Translations under genes and position numbers: made by a program
Notes under the pieces: model-generated
Seen by the model: only the letters and a program-made list of their open reading frames with translations
Told to the model about the DNA's origin: nothing
Databases searched by the model: none
Assembly (NCBI GenBank): GCA_022605405.1
Contig: JABYQQ010000027.1
Span: forward strand, 124,001 to 188,000
Length of the DNA: 64,000 nucleotides
From: Earliella scabrosa
Lineage: Eukaryota > Basidiomycota > Agaricomycetes > Polyporales > Polyporaceae
Direction: 5' to 3'
Shown here: piece after piece, positions 1-10,564 of the stretch
Layout of the letters: each line of letters begins with the position of its first letter
Numbering within the stretch: position 1 is the first letter of the stretch

Positions 1-117
1 TCCCTCCGGAACGTTGGGCAGATCTGGTGCGTGTGTACCGTCTCCGTTCCCGAGGTGCCAGCGCAGTGATCGCCCCCTCTCTCCCAACCTGTCCTCCTCC
101 CCCTTCCCCTCCTGCAG

Positions 118-481
118 GTACGCAAGCGCCGTGCGCTACGCTACGTGCACTTCTTGCGCACGCATTGCTACGTGTACAGCGTGCGCTCGGACGCGACGAA
201 ACTAATGCAAGCAGTGCTCGCGGACCCGCCGGACGCGCTCGAGCTCGTGGGCGACGGTCCGGAGATGCGCTGGGTCCGCGGGCCCTGGGACCGGGAGCAG
301 TGGCCGATGTCGAAGGTGTGGTTCATGCGGGCGGGCGAGTTTGGGAACGAGGACTGGGAGTGGCTGCTCCGGCACCATGATGATGCGCTCCACGGTGCGT
401 GTTCTTTCGGCTGGGCAGATCGTGGTCGTTCGCCCAGAGTCCCTACTTGTGCTTGACTCACGCCGTGTTCGTTTAGTCTGA
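118..481 (+). CDS. F-box/LRR-like protein, C-terminal fragment
   Basis: Only the last exons of a gene that enters from the left edge are visible. An acceptor (ctgcag) at 111-117 opens an exon to 394, followed by a GTGCGT donor, a CTTGAC branch-like site and a TTTAG acceptor at 476, after which a TGA follows at once. The translated exon (LRYVHFLRTHC... then DWEWLLRHHDD) matches the last domain of the F-box genes at 10.6-12.5 kb and 16.8-18.7 kb at the same place in the gene, including the phase-0 acceptor before VxxxxxLRYxH and the WPxSKV...EDWEWLL block. It is therefore probably a third, more diverged family member. No F-box is visible because the 5' part is missing. Function, as for other fungal F-box proteins, would be substrate choice for an SCF ubiquitin ligase; that is inferred from the family. 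Confidence 0.55.
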
Positions 482-1319
482 GGCTGGGTTGGGCCCCAGC
501 CGGAGGTGTGGGTCATTTTGATTGGCTAATATAGGAGAGAGGACTGACCGTCACACAGCTTGAAATCAAAGAGTGTTTTGTTGTGGCGCATCGTACTGGC
601 AGCGTAGCTCAGCCTGCGTAGATCGACTCGAACAGTCGACTCACGGCATCACTCAATCTCGTTCTGCAAACACAATACTTGTGCAGCACAACCAGTCGCT
701 CTACGACCCCGACCGGCATGCTACCATGGCGGGGCGCCGCTGCCACCGTCGCTGGCGGTGCGTACGCCCTCAAGGACCACACCGTCGGCTCCGTACGGAT
801 GCGAGCCAGACCGTCCAGGCGACCATGCAGACGGCGCAGACGGCCAAACAAGCAGGCCGTGCGCGAACGAGGGTGAGGGCGAGAAGGGCGTCGGCGCGGC
901 GCAGCCGTTGAAGAAGCGCAAGGCAAGTTTCATGGAGAAGATGAAGGGCGCGAGGCCGTGGTGCTGATGGGCAAGATCGAGGGCAAGCACGACAAGGTCG
1001 AGCAGGGGCAAAGGATCATCGTGCAAGAGCGGAGAGGCTAAGGGTCAGGCGGTGCTGTACCCGACGGTGAACCGGTGACGAGGGGTCGACGGAGAGCAGT
1101 GCGAGTATGTACGTGTCAAACTGGAAGTATTTAGTGCAAAGGATCGTATGATCGACAAAGGTCTTATACTGTTGTGACAATGGATCGCGCATGGCAATTG
1201 CGGGCTTGACATGGTGACCTCAACAAGCAGCTAGAATTTATGTAAGGAGCGCAAGGAGCGCAAAACGGTCCATGCTCCTCGTCGCACGTCTCCCAAAAAT
1301 CTCCGCGTGGGCTAAGCAT
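482..1319. other. intergenic stretch with one possible gene remnant
   Basis: Besides the possible remnant at 679-1041 I see no gene here. A short perfect palindrome-like stretch near 483-500 (GGCTGGGTTGGGCCCCAGCC) may be part of the 3' end of the preceding gene. Confidence 0.5.
679..1041 (+). pseudogene. possible remnant of a small CsbD-like basidiomycete protein
   Basis: Two reading frames carry pieces of what looks like one small protein. The first frame ends in KKRKASFMEKMKG and stops at 967. The second frame carries on with VVLMGKIEGKHDKVEQGQR. Small fungal proteins with a C-terminal KGExxxxxGKxxxxxxKVExGxR pattern are common in basidiomycetes. The two pieces are out of register by about two bases near 950, which looks like a small duplication of GC. 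I infer a decayed copy. It could also be chance, since the region is short and GC-rich. Confidence 0.3.
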
Positions 1320-1399
1320 AGCAACTCCTGGTTTCGATCCAGGGACTTCAGGGTATCGCAAAGTATGAGCCCTGCACGCTTCCACTGCGTCAAGTTGCT
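1320..1399 (-). tRNA. elongator tRNA-Met (CAT) with a 9-base intron
   Basis: Read on the minus strand the sequence folds as a complete tRNA. The 7-bp acceptor stem is AGCAACT with AGTTGCT and pairs perfectly. The D stem is ACGC/GCGT, the anticodon stem CAGGG/CCCTG, and the T arm CCTGG-ATCGAAA-CCAGG. Between the anticodon stem strands lie 16 bases beginning CTCATA; seven are the loop with anticodon CAT and nine are an intron one base 3' of the anticodon, the usual place for eukaryotic nuclear tRNA introns. A 5' A-T pair and the lack of initiator features point to the elongator form. There is no encoded CCA, as expected. Confidence 0.9.
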
Positions 1400-1585
1400 A
1401 TAGCCGCAGCAGCTAGACAGTGCCTATGGACAGCCAACTTCGCCACACCTCTGCTCCGTCAACCGCCTAGAACTACACTTGTGTGCGCTTCAGCAAGACA
1501 GACGACAGACGAGTCGAGTGAAGAGAGTGTCCGGGCAGAGCTGCCAGAGCAACGGGTGCCGAGCTGGTCGAGGTCAAGATCGAGG

Positions 1586-2605
1586 TCACCGGCCCTGCAC
1601 GGCGAGCTCGCGGAAGGCTAGGCGGACGTGGCGAACGAAGGCGTAGATGTCGCGCGACGCGTTGAGCTGGTCGAGCAGGATGGGGAGGATGGGGAGGTAT
1701 GGTGTTGTTGTCGGGACTGCGGGTGAGCAGGGTGAATTTGTGGTGTCAGTTGTGGTACGGGATGGTAAGAGGGCGAGAGGGCGAGAAGACGAGGAGCACC
1801 AGGACCAGAAAGAGGAGAGGGAGAGAGCGCACCCTTGTACGCGCGGCTAGAGACGTCGAGGACGAGGCTGAACTCGCGCGCGAGGTCGTCCGGGTCGAGG
1901 AGCGTGAAGCGGACGAGGAGCTTGTCCCGGTCGATGTCCTCGATCGTGCACTTTAGGCGGTCTTCGCACACGGAGAGCTCTGGATGTGTTCTGGAGGCGT
2001 GCGTGGCGAGGATGGACTCCTCGCGCTTGCGTTCTGTGAGGATGGGGGGAAGGGGAGGGAAGAGTCTTGCGAGACACGAGCGACAGAGTGCCGTTAGACA
2101 TGGATGAGAGAGCGATGGACGTACCGCGCATGAGGTTCGCTACGTTCCGCCGGTGCAGTTCGATCTCAGCGTCGAGCGACGCGCATTTCTCCTTGGTGGA
2201 CGCGAGCTGCCGGCAAAAGGCAGCGACGCTAGCCTCGCTCTCCTTCTTCTCCGCTGCCTCCTTGTCCAGGACTGTGCGCAGGATGAGGGTACACAGTCAG
2301 AAAACATGGGAAGAGAGGGCGATGCGAGAGGCTGGCGCACCGGCGACGAGCTCGATCTCTCTGAGCTTGCACTGATTCGTCTCTGTCTCAATGGCTTGCG
2401 TGCGCTTGGTGGCCTTCTTCTCGCTCGCAAAGTGGTTCTTGCGGTTCGTGATTTCGGAGACGGCGCGCTGGGTGTAGTTTGAGACGGCGGCGAGGAAGTT
2501 GCGAGTGGAGATGTCGTAGGCGTCGAGGCGGAGGTCGATCTGCGGGTTTTGCTGGGCGAGGACGACGGGGAGGTCGAGTTTGGGCACGCGGAGGACATGG
2601 GCCAT
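1586..2605 (-). CDS. SPC25: kinetochore protein Spc25
   Basis: Spc25 pairs with Spc24 in the Ndc80 complex, which links the inner kinetochore to spindle microtubules. Four exons (2341-2605, 2125-2271, 1833-2033, 1586-1716) join in phase 1 each time to give 247 residues, the normal size. The middle (about residues 40-140) is a coiled coil rich in E, K and R (ASEKKATKRTQAIETE, KEAAEKKESEASVAAF). The C-terminal globular domain (about 155-247) has LKCTIEDIDRDKLLVRFTLL, DLAREFSLVLDVSSRAYK and LLDQLNASRDIYAFVRHVR, the pattern known for Spc25. The start at 2605 is the first ATG of the open frame and gives the short N-terminal MAHVLRVPKLDLP expected ahead of the coil. Nothing looks broken. Its neighbours are unrelated. 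Confidence 0.87.
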
Positions 2606-3113
2606 GATGTGCGTCGTTGCACCGCTGGGCTGTCAGTGTAGACAAGTGAGAGTGCGGAGGTGAGAGGAGAGGTCAAGCGGGTTCGCGTCACGGTCGCGCG
2701 ACGCGTCCAGTTGAGCACGTGACTGGTCCCTAGGCGCGTTTTCCCACTGTGACTGAGCTGAGTCTGCTCGTTCTCCTCCCCTCGTCCCCCTCGTCCTTCT
2801 CGTCCCCACGTATTTCCTGCTCTTTGATCTCGGCTGGGTTGGCTGCGACGATAGTCAGTGGCGCGCACACATTAAACGTTTCTATATCTTCAGAAGAATA
2901 CAGGATCCTCGCTGCGCTACGCCAGGCATGACGTCCTTCGCGAAACGTCCTGGTCTGCCCTTGCTGCGTCTTCCGAGTTCACGGCCTAGAAAAGGAGGCA
3001 GGCGCGAACGTCGACCCACGATCGCAGAACGCGTCGATGCCCATGCTCAGCCCTCAGCCCCACCTCAACTGGCACGGCCCGCTCTGGTACGTTCTCCTTG
3101 CCCCTGCTCGTCT

Positions 3114-4355
3114 ATGGCCTCTGCGATGGCCATGCGTCGCAGCCTATGCCTCTCCCATATTCCTCGCTCTCGCCCGCGGACGTCTGTCCGCCTCTACTCT
3201 ACTGCCAACTTGTCAGGTTGGGTGACGGTGACTTGGCCAAATTCAGAGTCCGGCTCGCCCAAGACCGACTACGCCCGGTTCACAATCAGCACTCTCCGCC
3301 CAGAAGCCCTCACCAAGGCCGACTTCATCCACTTCCCCACAGAGCAAGAGTACGCTCAGGTCTGGGACGCGCGAGCTGGACCCGTCACAGCCGTCTCGCC
3401 CGATAATCGCCGCTCCTACGCCCGCTTCCGCCCCGGAGGCAAGGGCTCCGTCTTCCCCGCCGGCCTGCAGGGCTACCTATACTACTACGTCCCGCCTGGC
3501 CCTGCACCCTCTACCGCAGGCGAGATCCGGTTCCGGGAGATGCACTCGCCCTCCCCGCTCTCCTTCAACAACGGCACCGACCTCACCGCCGCACACGGCC
3601 TCCCCTGGGCATCCAGCTCCCCAGCGTCGCCTCCAACGACGCCTACCAGGTCTTCCGCACCATCCTCCTCCGCGATGGCCTCGTCGATCGCGACACCATG
3701 GCCCGCGCCGCCCGGATGGCCCGCACACGCACGAGCGCGCTCCGCGTCACGCCTATGCTCGTGCACTCGTTCCGGCAGCCGTGGTACCTCGACCTCGGCT
3801 CGCGCGTGCACTGGTGGCACTTCATGGGCGAGCACGACGTGTACCAGCCCCCGCCGATCTCCAACATCCTCTCCTGGAAGGACGGCGAGGAGCGCCTGCC
3901 CTCGCCCTGGCTCGGTGCGTCCCTCCGTCCCTCTCGTCTCGTCATGCTCCCTAACCGCGTCCCCAGGCGGAGCGGTCTGCACGTTCGTCCCGGACGAGCA
4001 CCCGCGACACGCCGGCGGACACACGCTCAACGTGAAGCTCCTCCGCACCGTCGAGGACGAGCCGATCCGCCCGAACCCTGCCTTCCCCGCTAACCTCCGG
4101 CACCTCGTCCGCCCGCTCAAGCCCGGCATGCTCCTCCCGCACAAGCAGCAGCCGTGGCAGCTCGACACGGACGCGTGCGTGCCCCGGCTCGGCGAGGGCT
4201 TTGGCGTCCTCTTTGAGAACGCGAGCTTGCCGCCGATCAAGGAGGGCGGGCAGAGGCGCGCAAGGGAGCAGGGCGGGAAGCTGCTGGCGGAGCTGCCGAA
4301 GGCGCAGAATGCGTCGCAGAGGGACCGGCGTGCGGACAGGAGCAGGCGGTCATGA
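3114..4355 (+). pseudogene. conserved basidiomycete protein of unknown function, frame broken once
   Basis: The N-terminal half (YARFTISTLRPEALTKADF, then GLQGYLYYYVPPG and GEIRFREM) and the C-terminal half (SFRQPWYLDLGSRVHWWH, then a 52-base intron at 3915-3966, then GAVCTFVPDEHP) belong together. They lie in frames that differ by one base at about 3605-3612. There the codons for GLPW run into GIQLPSVASNDAY only if one G of a short G run is missing. This is either a real mutation or a base-calling error. Similar proteins of unknown role are common in agaricomycetes, as far as I recall. The start is uncertain: the ATG at 3114 opens MASAMAMRRSLCLS with an R/S-rich, mitochondrial-presequence-like leader, but the same frame is open back to an ATG at 2928. 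No function can be given. Confidence 0.5.
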
Positions 4356-4744
4356 CGCTCGTCCACGCGCTCGAGCCCATATTTAATGGGGAACCGATGG
4401 GCTTGCCGCCGCCATACAACTGTGTAAGACCAGCTCGCGGGGGGTGTACTCGTCGTCGTGCTCAGAGACGCGTGCGCTGGCCATGGTCGCGATGGCCGTC
4501 GACGTCGCTGCATATTCGTCAGCAGGTCGGGACTCTCAGACAGCTGGGCGGGACTGCTCACGAATGTAGGAAGAGACGGTGTCGACGCATTGGACTTTTG
4601 GCAGATCGTGTGCGCATTCCGGCGATTGCCGGTCACTTGTATGTACGGTCGACAGGCGTCTGTGACAGTATGTTCAAGTTCAGGCCCAGGGCCCCTGAGC
4701 TACACCCGGTCTGCCACCATCATCGCCTCAGTCGTTCGCAGGCT

Positions 4745-7700
4745 ATGGAGGCTGACACCACCAACCGCGCTAAGAGGGCCGCCAGTCTCAACGATATCAC
4801 GGAGACACGATCACAGAAGAAGCCAAAACCAGACTCACCAGCGCCGCAGGACGTGTTAGGAGTTAAGGGACTTCGAGTCGAGTCTGACTCGGACATCCAA
4901 GTGCTGCCTGCAGGCGGATTGGATGACTCCACTGAGTCGACCATCTCTCAGAACCGTCAGCGCAAGTCACAGGAGTCGGCGATGACGCAAGAAGCCATCA
5001 CGTCTTGTGTGGATCAGGTCAAACACTACGTCCGATGGGGACACCCTATCGAGCAGAACCTCTGCTTCCTAACGTTTGCAGCCAACCTCGTCGATCCTCA
5101 AAGGTTCAGCGCGATATTGACGCTCGACAAGGCTAAAACGCTTCTCGCGGACCGCCCCGAACTGCGCCAGCTCATGGAGGAACAAGCCTTCGAGACCATC
5201 CTAACAACCGGCGAGTGTTGCGCCCTCCGAGTCAATCTTGGTCTGACATCGGTCGAATAGACATCCTGCGTGCGCCGTACTACTATGTTGTCCCGCGCAC
5301 GACCGAACCATCCAAAGTGCCGCTCAGCCGCGAGCAAGCCGGTCAGCGTCACCTCTGATCGTCCATACTTTGAGTATTTACTCTCACTCGAACCTCAGCG
5401 GCCCAGAAGGCCTGGACCATCCCGTTCAAGGGGTCTCCCTATCCGCTCTTGCACGCGATCCGACTACGTATGCAAGAAGGTATCAGACATTACGCGCGTT
5501 ACGCTGCTTTCACGCAGTCCTCCGGCACCGGCAAATCACGAATGAACGACGAACTGGCCAAACAGGTGCCGTACCTGTCCATGAATTTCGGCTCAGCACA
5601 CGCAACTCGTATGTCAATGCTACACCTCCTTCACTTCCAATGTCTCATCTACCTTTCCGTCGCCCAGAATACCCGCCCCCGGATCACAAGGTTGCGTTGT
5701 ACTTCCAGCACTTGGAATGCACGACCCCGACCGAGTGCACCCGAGGTGTCCAAGGGTTCTTCTGCGCTCTATTCGAGACCGCAACACAGCATCTGAAGGA
5801 TATCCAGGTCGAGGACACCGACAAGGGTACGTGATTCTCCCCCCGCGCGCTGGGTTTCAGCCAAACTGAAGGATCGACCATGTAGCGGGACGCCTGCTGC
5901 AGCTTGCGAGCCAATTCCGGCAACGGATGAATGAGGGCATGGTATACGGGACGCACGGCGAGTACCGGAACAAGTTTTACGAGGCAGTGTGCGCAAAAGC
6001 AAAAGAGGTAGGTATCCGCGGTTGTCCAACGTGATCCTCGATTGACTGGAGCGGCGAGCCAGTACTCTAACAGCGGCAAGACTGTGGTCGTACGCAACTC
6101 CGACGGCAGTCCGACCCTCCAATATACCTGGAGTGGTTTGTAATTCTTGTGCGTGTCTATCATTGCGCTCATCATCGTCTGCAGACCAGACCCTCGACGC
6201 CATGATTTCGACCGCGGCAAAGGAGTTGCTTCACTTCCTACGTCCCGGAGCAGATGACAACGAACCATTGCTTATCGTGTGTTTCGACGAGGCAAGCATG
6301 CTCACCGATTCGGACCATAACCGCGCGCGGACCCTCTTTGGGGAGTTCCGTCGCGCTCTTCGAATTATCAGGTTGCTGCCGATCTTCACCATCTTTGTGT
6401 CAACTGTCGGCCATCTCGAACAGGTCTCTCCCCTCCCGCAGCTCGCGCCGTCAGATCGTCTAGGATACATGACGTTGAACCCATTCCCGCCCATCGTCTG
6501 CACTCTGCTCGACGTCCTCTACCCGCCCACCGCTCGAGACAAGTCCTGGACGCTCAAGGAGGTCGCCTCCACGTACCATATGGCGCATCTCGGTCGAGCG
6601 CTGTGAGTCATTCTCCGTATGCTGTGTCCTTGACTGACCTGCAGATCTGGAGGTTTGGGGCGATGTACGACGCAGGGGACGACTACTTCAAGGCTGATAT
6701 CGTCAAGTATGCGGGCACAAAGTTGTTACACAACCCCAACTCCACGCCTACGATCTTGTCCGACCTCCAGTCACTCGCATGCATAGGCGTCCGGATCCCC
6801 ATCGCTTTCCGTCCCAATGCTGTCGCTGCGGACTTCAATCCGGGGAAGGAACGCGACCTGGTATCCCACCATATGCGCCTGCTGCTATGGGCGGGAATCG
6901 GATTCCAGCACATCGTCACGGCCTGCCCGTCCGAGCCGCTGCTCGCAGAGGCAGCATCTCGGGCGATGGTCAAGCAGCGGTGGTCCAGGGGGCAACACCG
7001 GCCCAAGGAGCATCGCGACGTGAGTGACGCGCTGCAGCCGATCCCCGCGCTTTTTCGACACTTGCACCAATCCCACCTCGAGATTGGCTCGAGGGGAGAG
7101 CTCGCTGCCGCCGTCCTCTTACTCGACGCGCGGGATCGTGCGACGACGTTCCCGCTGGCGGAGGGTGAGCGGCCTCCGGGAGCGTCCAATGACCCGTCGC
7201 GGCCTGGAGGGGCAGCGCAACACGAGCTGGCCGCACTGCTGAGGGAGGATGGAGCCTCGGCGCGGCGAATTGTCTCGTTGCTGGGGTTTCTGCAGGCCCT
7301 GATCGGAACGCGGTACCTCGATGCGTGCGTAGAAAGCCTTCCGAGCGCGGTCCGAAGCGATAAGGAAGCCCACGTCCCGCTCAAGACTGCGTTCAGGGAC
7401 GCCCACGTGTACGTCTCGCACTTTGTCAAAGCGCAAGACTGCGACGCGGTGAACCAGGCGTACCTCGTCGACGCCATCGAGCGCGGCGCGGGGATCATAT
7501 GCGCCGACGACCATCCGGGCGTCGAGATCATCCTGCCCATCCTCTTTGGGACTACCTTGCGGAAGGACAAGGTGTCGGCGGTGATGGTCAGAGTTGAGAA
7601 CGACACGAACATCGGGATGAAAACCCAGGAGGACCTCTTCACGGGGATGGACCCCTTCAGATGTCGCGTGTTCGCTGATGGGGTGGAGAACCCCCCGCCG

Positions 7701-8099
7701 GTCTTGCGCATGGTCTTCGCGCTTGCATCATCGCGCTCGCTCGTGTCAGTGCCCTCGCGAGGACCACAGAATGCGCAAAAGAAGACCAAGCAGAACGCAA
7801 AGGCACACTTCAGCAAGAAGCTGTTCACTGCTTACGACATCTGGTGTGCGGGCGCATTCCACGACACGTTCGACGTGATCGCCGAGGATGAGGAAGGCGT
7901 GTTTGCGAGGCTGCTGGAGACAATCCGCCACTCCCGTGACATCCCGGTCATGGACCCGGAAGAGCTGCGTGTGCTGCGACAGGCGCAACCACTCGTAGGG
8001 GCGCATCCTGACCACCGCATGTGGAAGGCCCGTCGCGAGGTCGAGATTCCACTCCGGCCAGACGGAGACGTCGACGAGAAGGACGAGAGCGCAGAGTAG
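4745..8099 (+). CDS. P-loop NTPase with C-terminal PD-(D/E)xK-like domain, copy A (nuclease site degenerate)
   Basis: Eight exons (4745-5210, 5261-5341, 5399-5608, 5668-5826, 5886-6007, 6063-6135, 6185-6602, 6653-8099) give 991 residues with consistent phases 1,1,1,1,0,1,2. The N-terminus is charged and low in complexity with a basic patch (SQKKPKP) that could be a nuclear signal. A Walker A motif SSGTGKS lies near residue 224 and Walker B LLIVCFDEA near 400, followed by a sensor-like FVSTVGHLEQ. A long helical region follows. Around 785-830 GAGIIC...VEIILPILFG...VMVRVEND aligns with the nuclease core of copy B at 19603-22924, but the acidic D is E and the catalytic K of QxK is replaced (RVE). 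The first intron uses a GC donor (5211-5260). I infer an ATPase whose nuclease is inactive. The family resembles CR/Crinkler-type NTPase-nuclease effectors; this is not proven. Confidence 0.75.
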
Positions 8100-8553
8100 T
8101 ATGGGCTGTATCTCCCATAATTGATTGTACCATATGGCCCTCCATACTGTTATAGAGTTTTTAAAGTATGCCCGTATCTCCGCGTCCGTGGGCAATAGCT
8201 TAGATTAGCCTCCGCCGCGGCGATGAATTGGGTGTAGACGCATGCGCCTGTTGGGCCCGTCTCGAATGAGTCATAGAAGAATCAGCCGAACGCACAAACT
8301 AACTTAATGAACGATCAAGCGAGAAAAACCCTCAACTTTGCCAGTTTACGTCAACGGAAGGGACAGCCTGAGAGAAAGGGTGATCGAAGGACTCGTGCGC
8401 GATAGGTGCTCTACGCGGTGAAGAGATGGCCCATCGTTGTACAAACAAGTTTAGATTACAGGGCATGCACAATTTTGCGAATACAAGTGCTAAACGTCTT
8501 TTCCTCTAGAATTACGTGGGACCGTTTGCGAGCAACATGCTGTCCACAACGTC
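8100..8553. other. short gap between convergent genes
   Basis: This holds the 3' ends of the NTPase gene (+) and the opsin-related gene (-). AT-richer stretches near 8110-8160 may be 3' UTR. I see no gene or repeat in it. Confidence 0.5.
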
Positions 8554-9636
8554 TCAAACGGGAGCAGAGACACCATGAGCAGTGTTCGTCGCGCCAGAGC
8601 TACCGGGGCCTGTTGACGAGACGGGTGCACCTCCCGCCCGCTGAGCAGTAGCTTGCTCTGTCCCTGCCACCCCACCGGCGGAGTAACCCGCGCCCGCGGC
8701 CTTATCAGTATACTTTCCCGACTGGAGCCCAAACGCGGCGTAGTCGACGCCGCGGAGCTTGAACAGGAACAGGAAGAGGAAGATCGGGCCGGCGAGGAGG
8801 TCGAGGATGCCGTACCAGATCATCTCGGAGGTGACGGTGATGACGTTCCCGCCCTCTGCGCACGCCCACGCAATCGGGTAGAGGAGGAGGAGGAACGAGA
8901 GGTAGAGCGACGCGAGGCGGTAGCCGGACTTGATAACGCCACCGGCAGCGAACGTCGTGCGCGGACCGTGCCAGAGGAGGACGTACCTGCGGAATGGTGA
9001 GCACGACGTGAGGGCAGATATACATACAACTACATACCAGATATAGGAGAGGGCGAAAAGGCCGAAGACGTAGTAGCCCCACTTGTAGGTGCTGGGGACG
9101 AGCGCGCCGACGAGACCCATTATCACGAGCACGACGCTCATGAAGATGGCGGTGAAGATGTCCGAGAGCGACAGGCCCGTCGCAAGCAGTAGCTCGAGAA
9201 GCAGGAGAGGGAAGCTGATGAACCATTGGATGTAACGCACGAACTGCCAGCGGAATTTCAGCAGAGGAGTCTGGAGGATGCGAGCCCTGACGCACCCATA
9301 TTTGACGCGTGCCGTTCCCTCGGAACTCGACGGGGACTGGAGTCGCACCGAGGTCAGACGCCATGGAGAAATACGATATAGCTCCGGTCGTTATGACCAC
9401 AATGGCAATCTGGTGGAATAAACGCGTTCCTCTTGGGGTCTGTTGCGCCATGCGGAGTGGAATCAGTCTATGTGGTGGACGAGCTTCAAGGGTACGCTTA
9501 CGGCAATAGTCCAAGCGGTAATGGCGAGAAGGGAAACACCGAAGAGGGTGAACACGGTCCACAACCAGTTCGAACCGTGTGTGGAAAGGTTGTAGTCCGC
9601 ATTCGGTGGGTTGACGTCAAGGGCTCGGTTTCCCAT
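8554..9636 (-). CDS. opsin-related seven-helix membrane protein (Yro2/Mrh1/Hsp30 type)
   Basis: Four exons (9502-9636, 9296-9439, 9038-9243, 8554-8986) give 305 residues and seven hydrophobic segments. The order is NWLWTVFTLFGVSLLAITAW (helix A), RLFHQIAIVVITTGAISYF (B), RYIQWFISFPLLLLELLL (C), then D to G ending in MIWYGILDLLAGPIFLFLFL. This is the microbial-rhodopsin fold. Two key residues are absent. The RYxDW aspartate of helix C is Q (RYIQW), and the retinal-binding lysine of helix G is glycine at about residue 228 (LDLLAGPIF). The protein therefore cannot form the retinal Schiff base and is of the opsin-related class, whose members sit in the plasma membrane and are stress-induced in yeasts. 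The C-terminal tail is A/G/S/T-rich. The start at 9636 is the only ATG before helix A. Confidence 0.85.
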
Positions 9637-9717
9637 AGTGGTGACTGATGAGGAGGCGGTCTACTGTATGATAGCGGGGATGTGTGGGGATGGCGATGAC
9701 AGAGCCACGAGTGAGAC

Positions 9718-9724
9718 ATATATA
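9718..9724 (-). promoter_or_regulatory. TATA-like box of the opsin-related gene
   Basis: TATATAT lies about 82 bases upstream of the start at 9636 on the minus strand, a usual distance for a fungal TATA element. Confidence 0.45.
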
Positions 9725-10299
9725 CACAGAATCCCCGTACGATGGAGGTACATCATCTAGTCAGCAATAGCGGTCAACCGTGGAAATCGCAGACGTACGT
9801 CATTGCGATCGAGCCTGTTCCCGCTGACGACCTGTTCAGAAGGATGGGCCTGAAGCCGCCGGACGATAACTCATGCGTAGAAAGACCCCGAAGTATGCGA
9901 CTGCCGAAGACAGGATTTGTCACTGGAACCTTAGGAAACCCGATCTCGATTCTAGCGGAAGGCGGATTCAAGAGACCGGCAGCTGAGTAACCGTCAAGAT
10001 GAGTCACTTCCGCCCACCCTTGACATAGGTCGATCACGTACCTTTTGCGATGTTGTCGGCAACTCGAAGCGCAAGACTTTGCAACAGCGTTCGGAAACGG
10101 ACGAGGTCGATACTGACCTAGGAGACGCGGTATGTGATGCGGCTCTTGTGGGTTACCAACTTGTTCTTGAAGTTGGACGTGAACTTACTACTAGTCGAGA
10201 TGATGCATGTATCAAGCCCGTCGATATCCGCAATAGCTCGGATTGCATATAGCCATAGATACCAACAGGATCTATCCGGCGGTCCTGGCACGCGACGAC
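9725..10299. other. intergenic stretch
   Basis: I see no convincing gene here. An 82-codon open frame at 9742-9990 has no recognisable features. The homology of the large inverted repeat appears to begin near its right end. Confidence 0.45.
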
Positions 10300-10564
10300 T
10301 GTAAAGCATCGTTTCAAGCTGAAGAGCAGGAGTTTGCGGCCATCATTGTATTCGGCAGTTGCCGATACTGGGCGTCTGCCGCTCAGCCGACACCGTTTTT
10401 CAACCTGGGCCATAACATTCTAATTTCTATCCGAACGAAAGAACGGCGGACGCCGCTGCTACACTGTAAGACACACCACTAGAAATCCTCGATTGGATTC
10501 CATCGCTTACCCCCTCACTCCGGTAGCTCAAACTTATTGCCAGGCTAGGATTTCCATCACATTG

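Noticed and set aside
483..500. Palindrome as a bacterial-type terminator
   Set aside because: The genome is eukaryotic, with no U-run following; of no meaning as a terminator here.
9742..9990. 82-codon plus-strand frame upstream of F-box copy 1
   Set aside because: No start context, motif or splice partner that would make it a gene.
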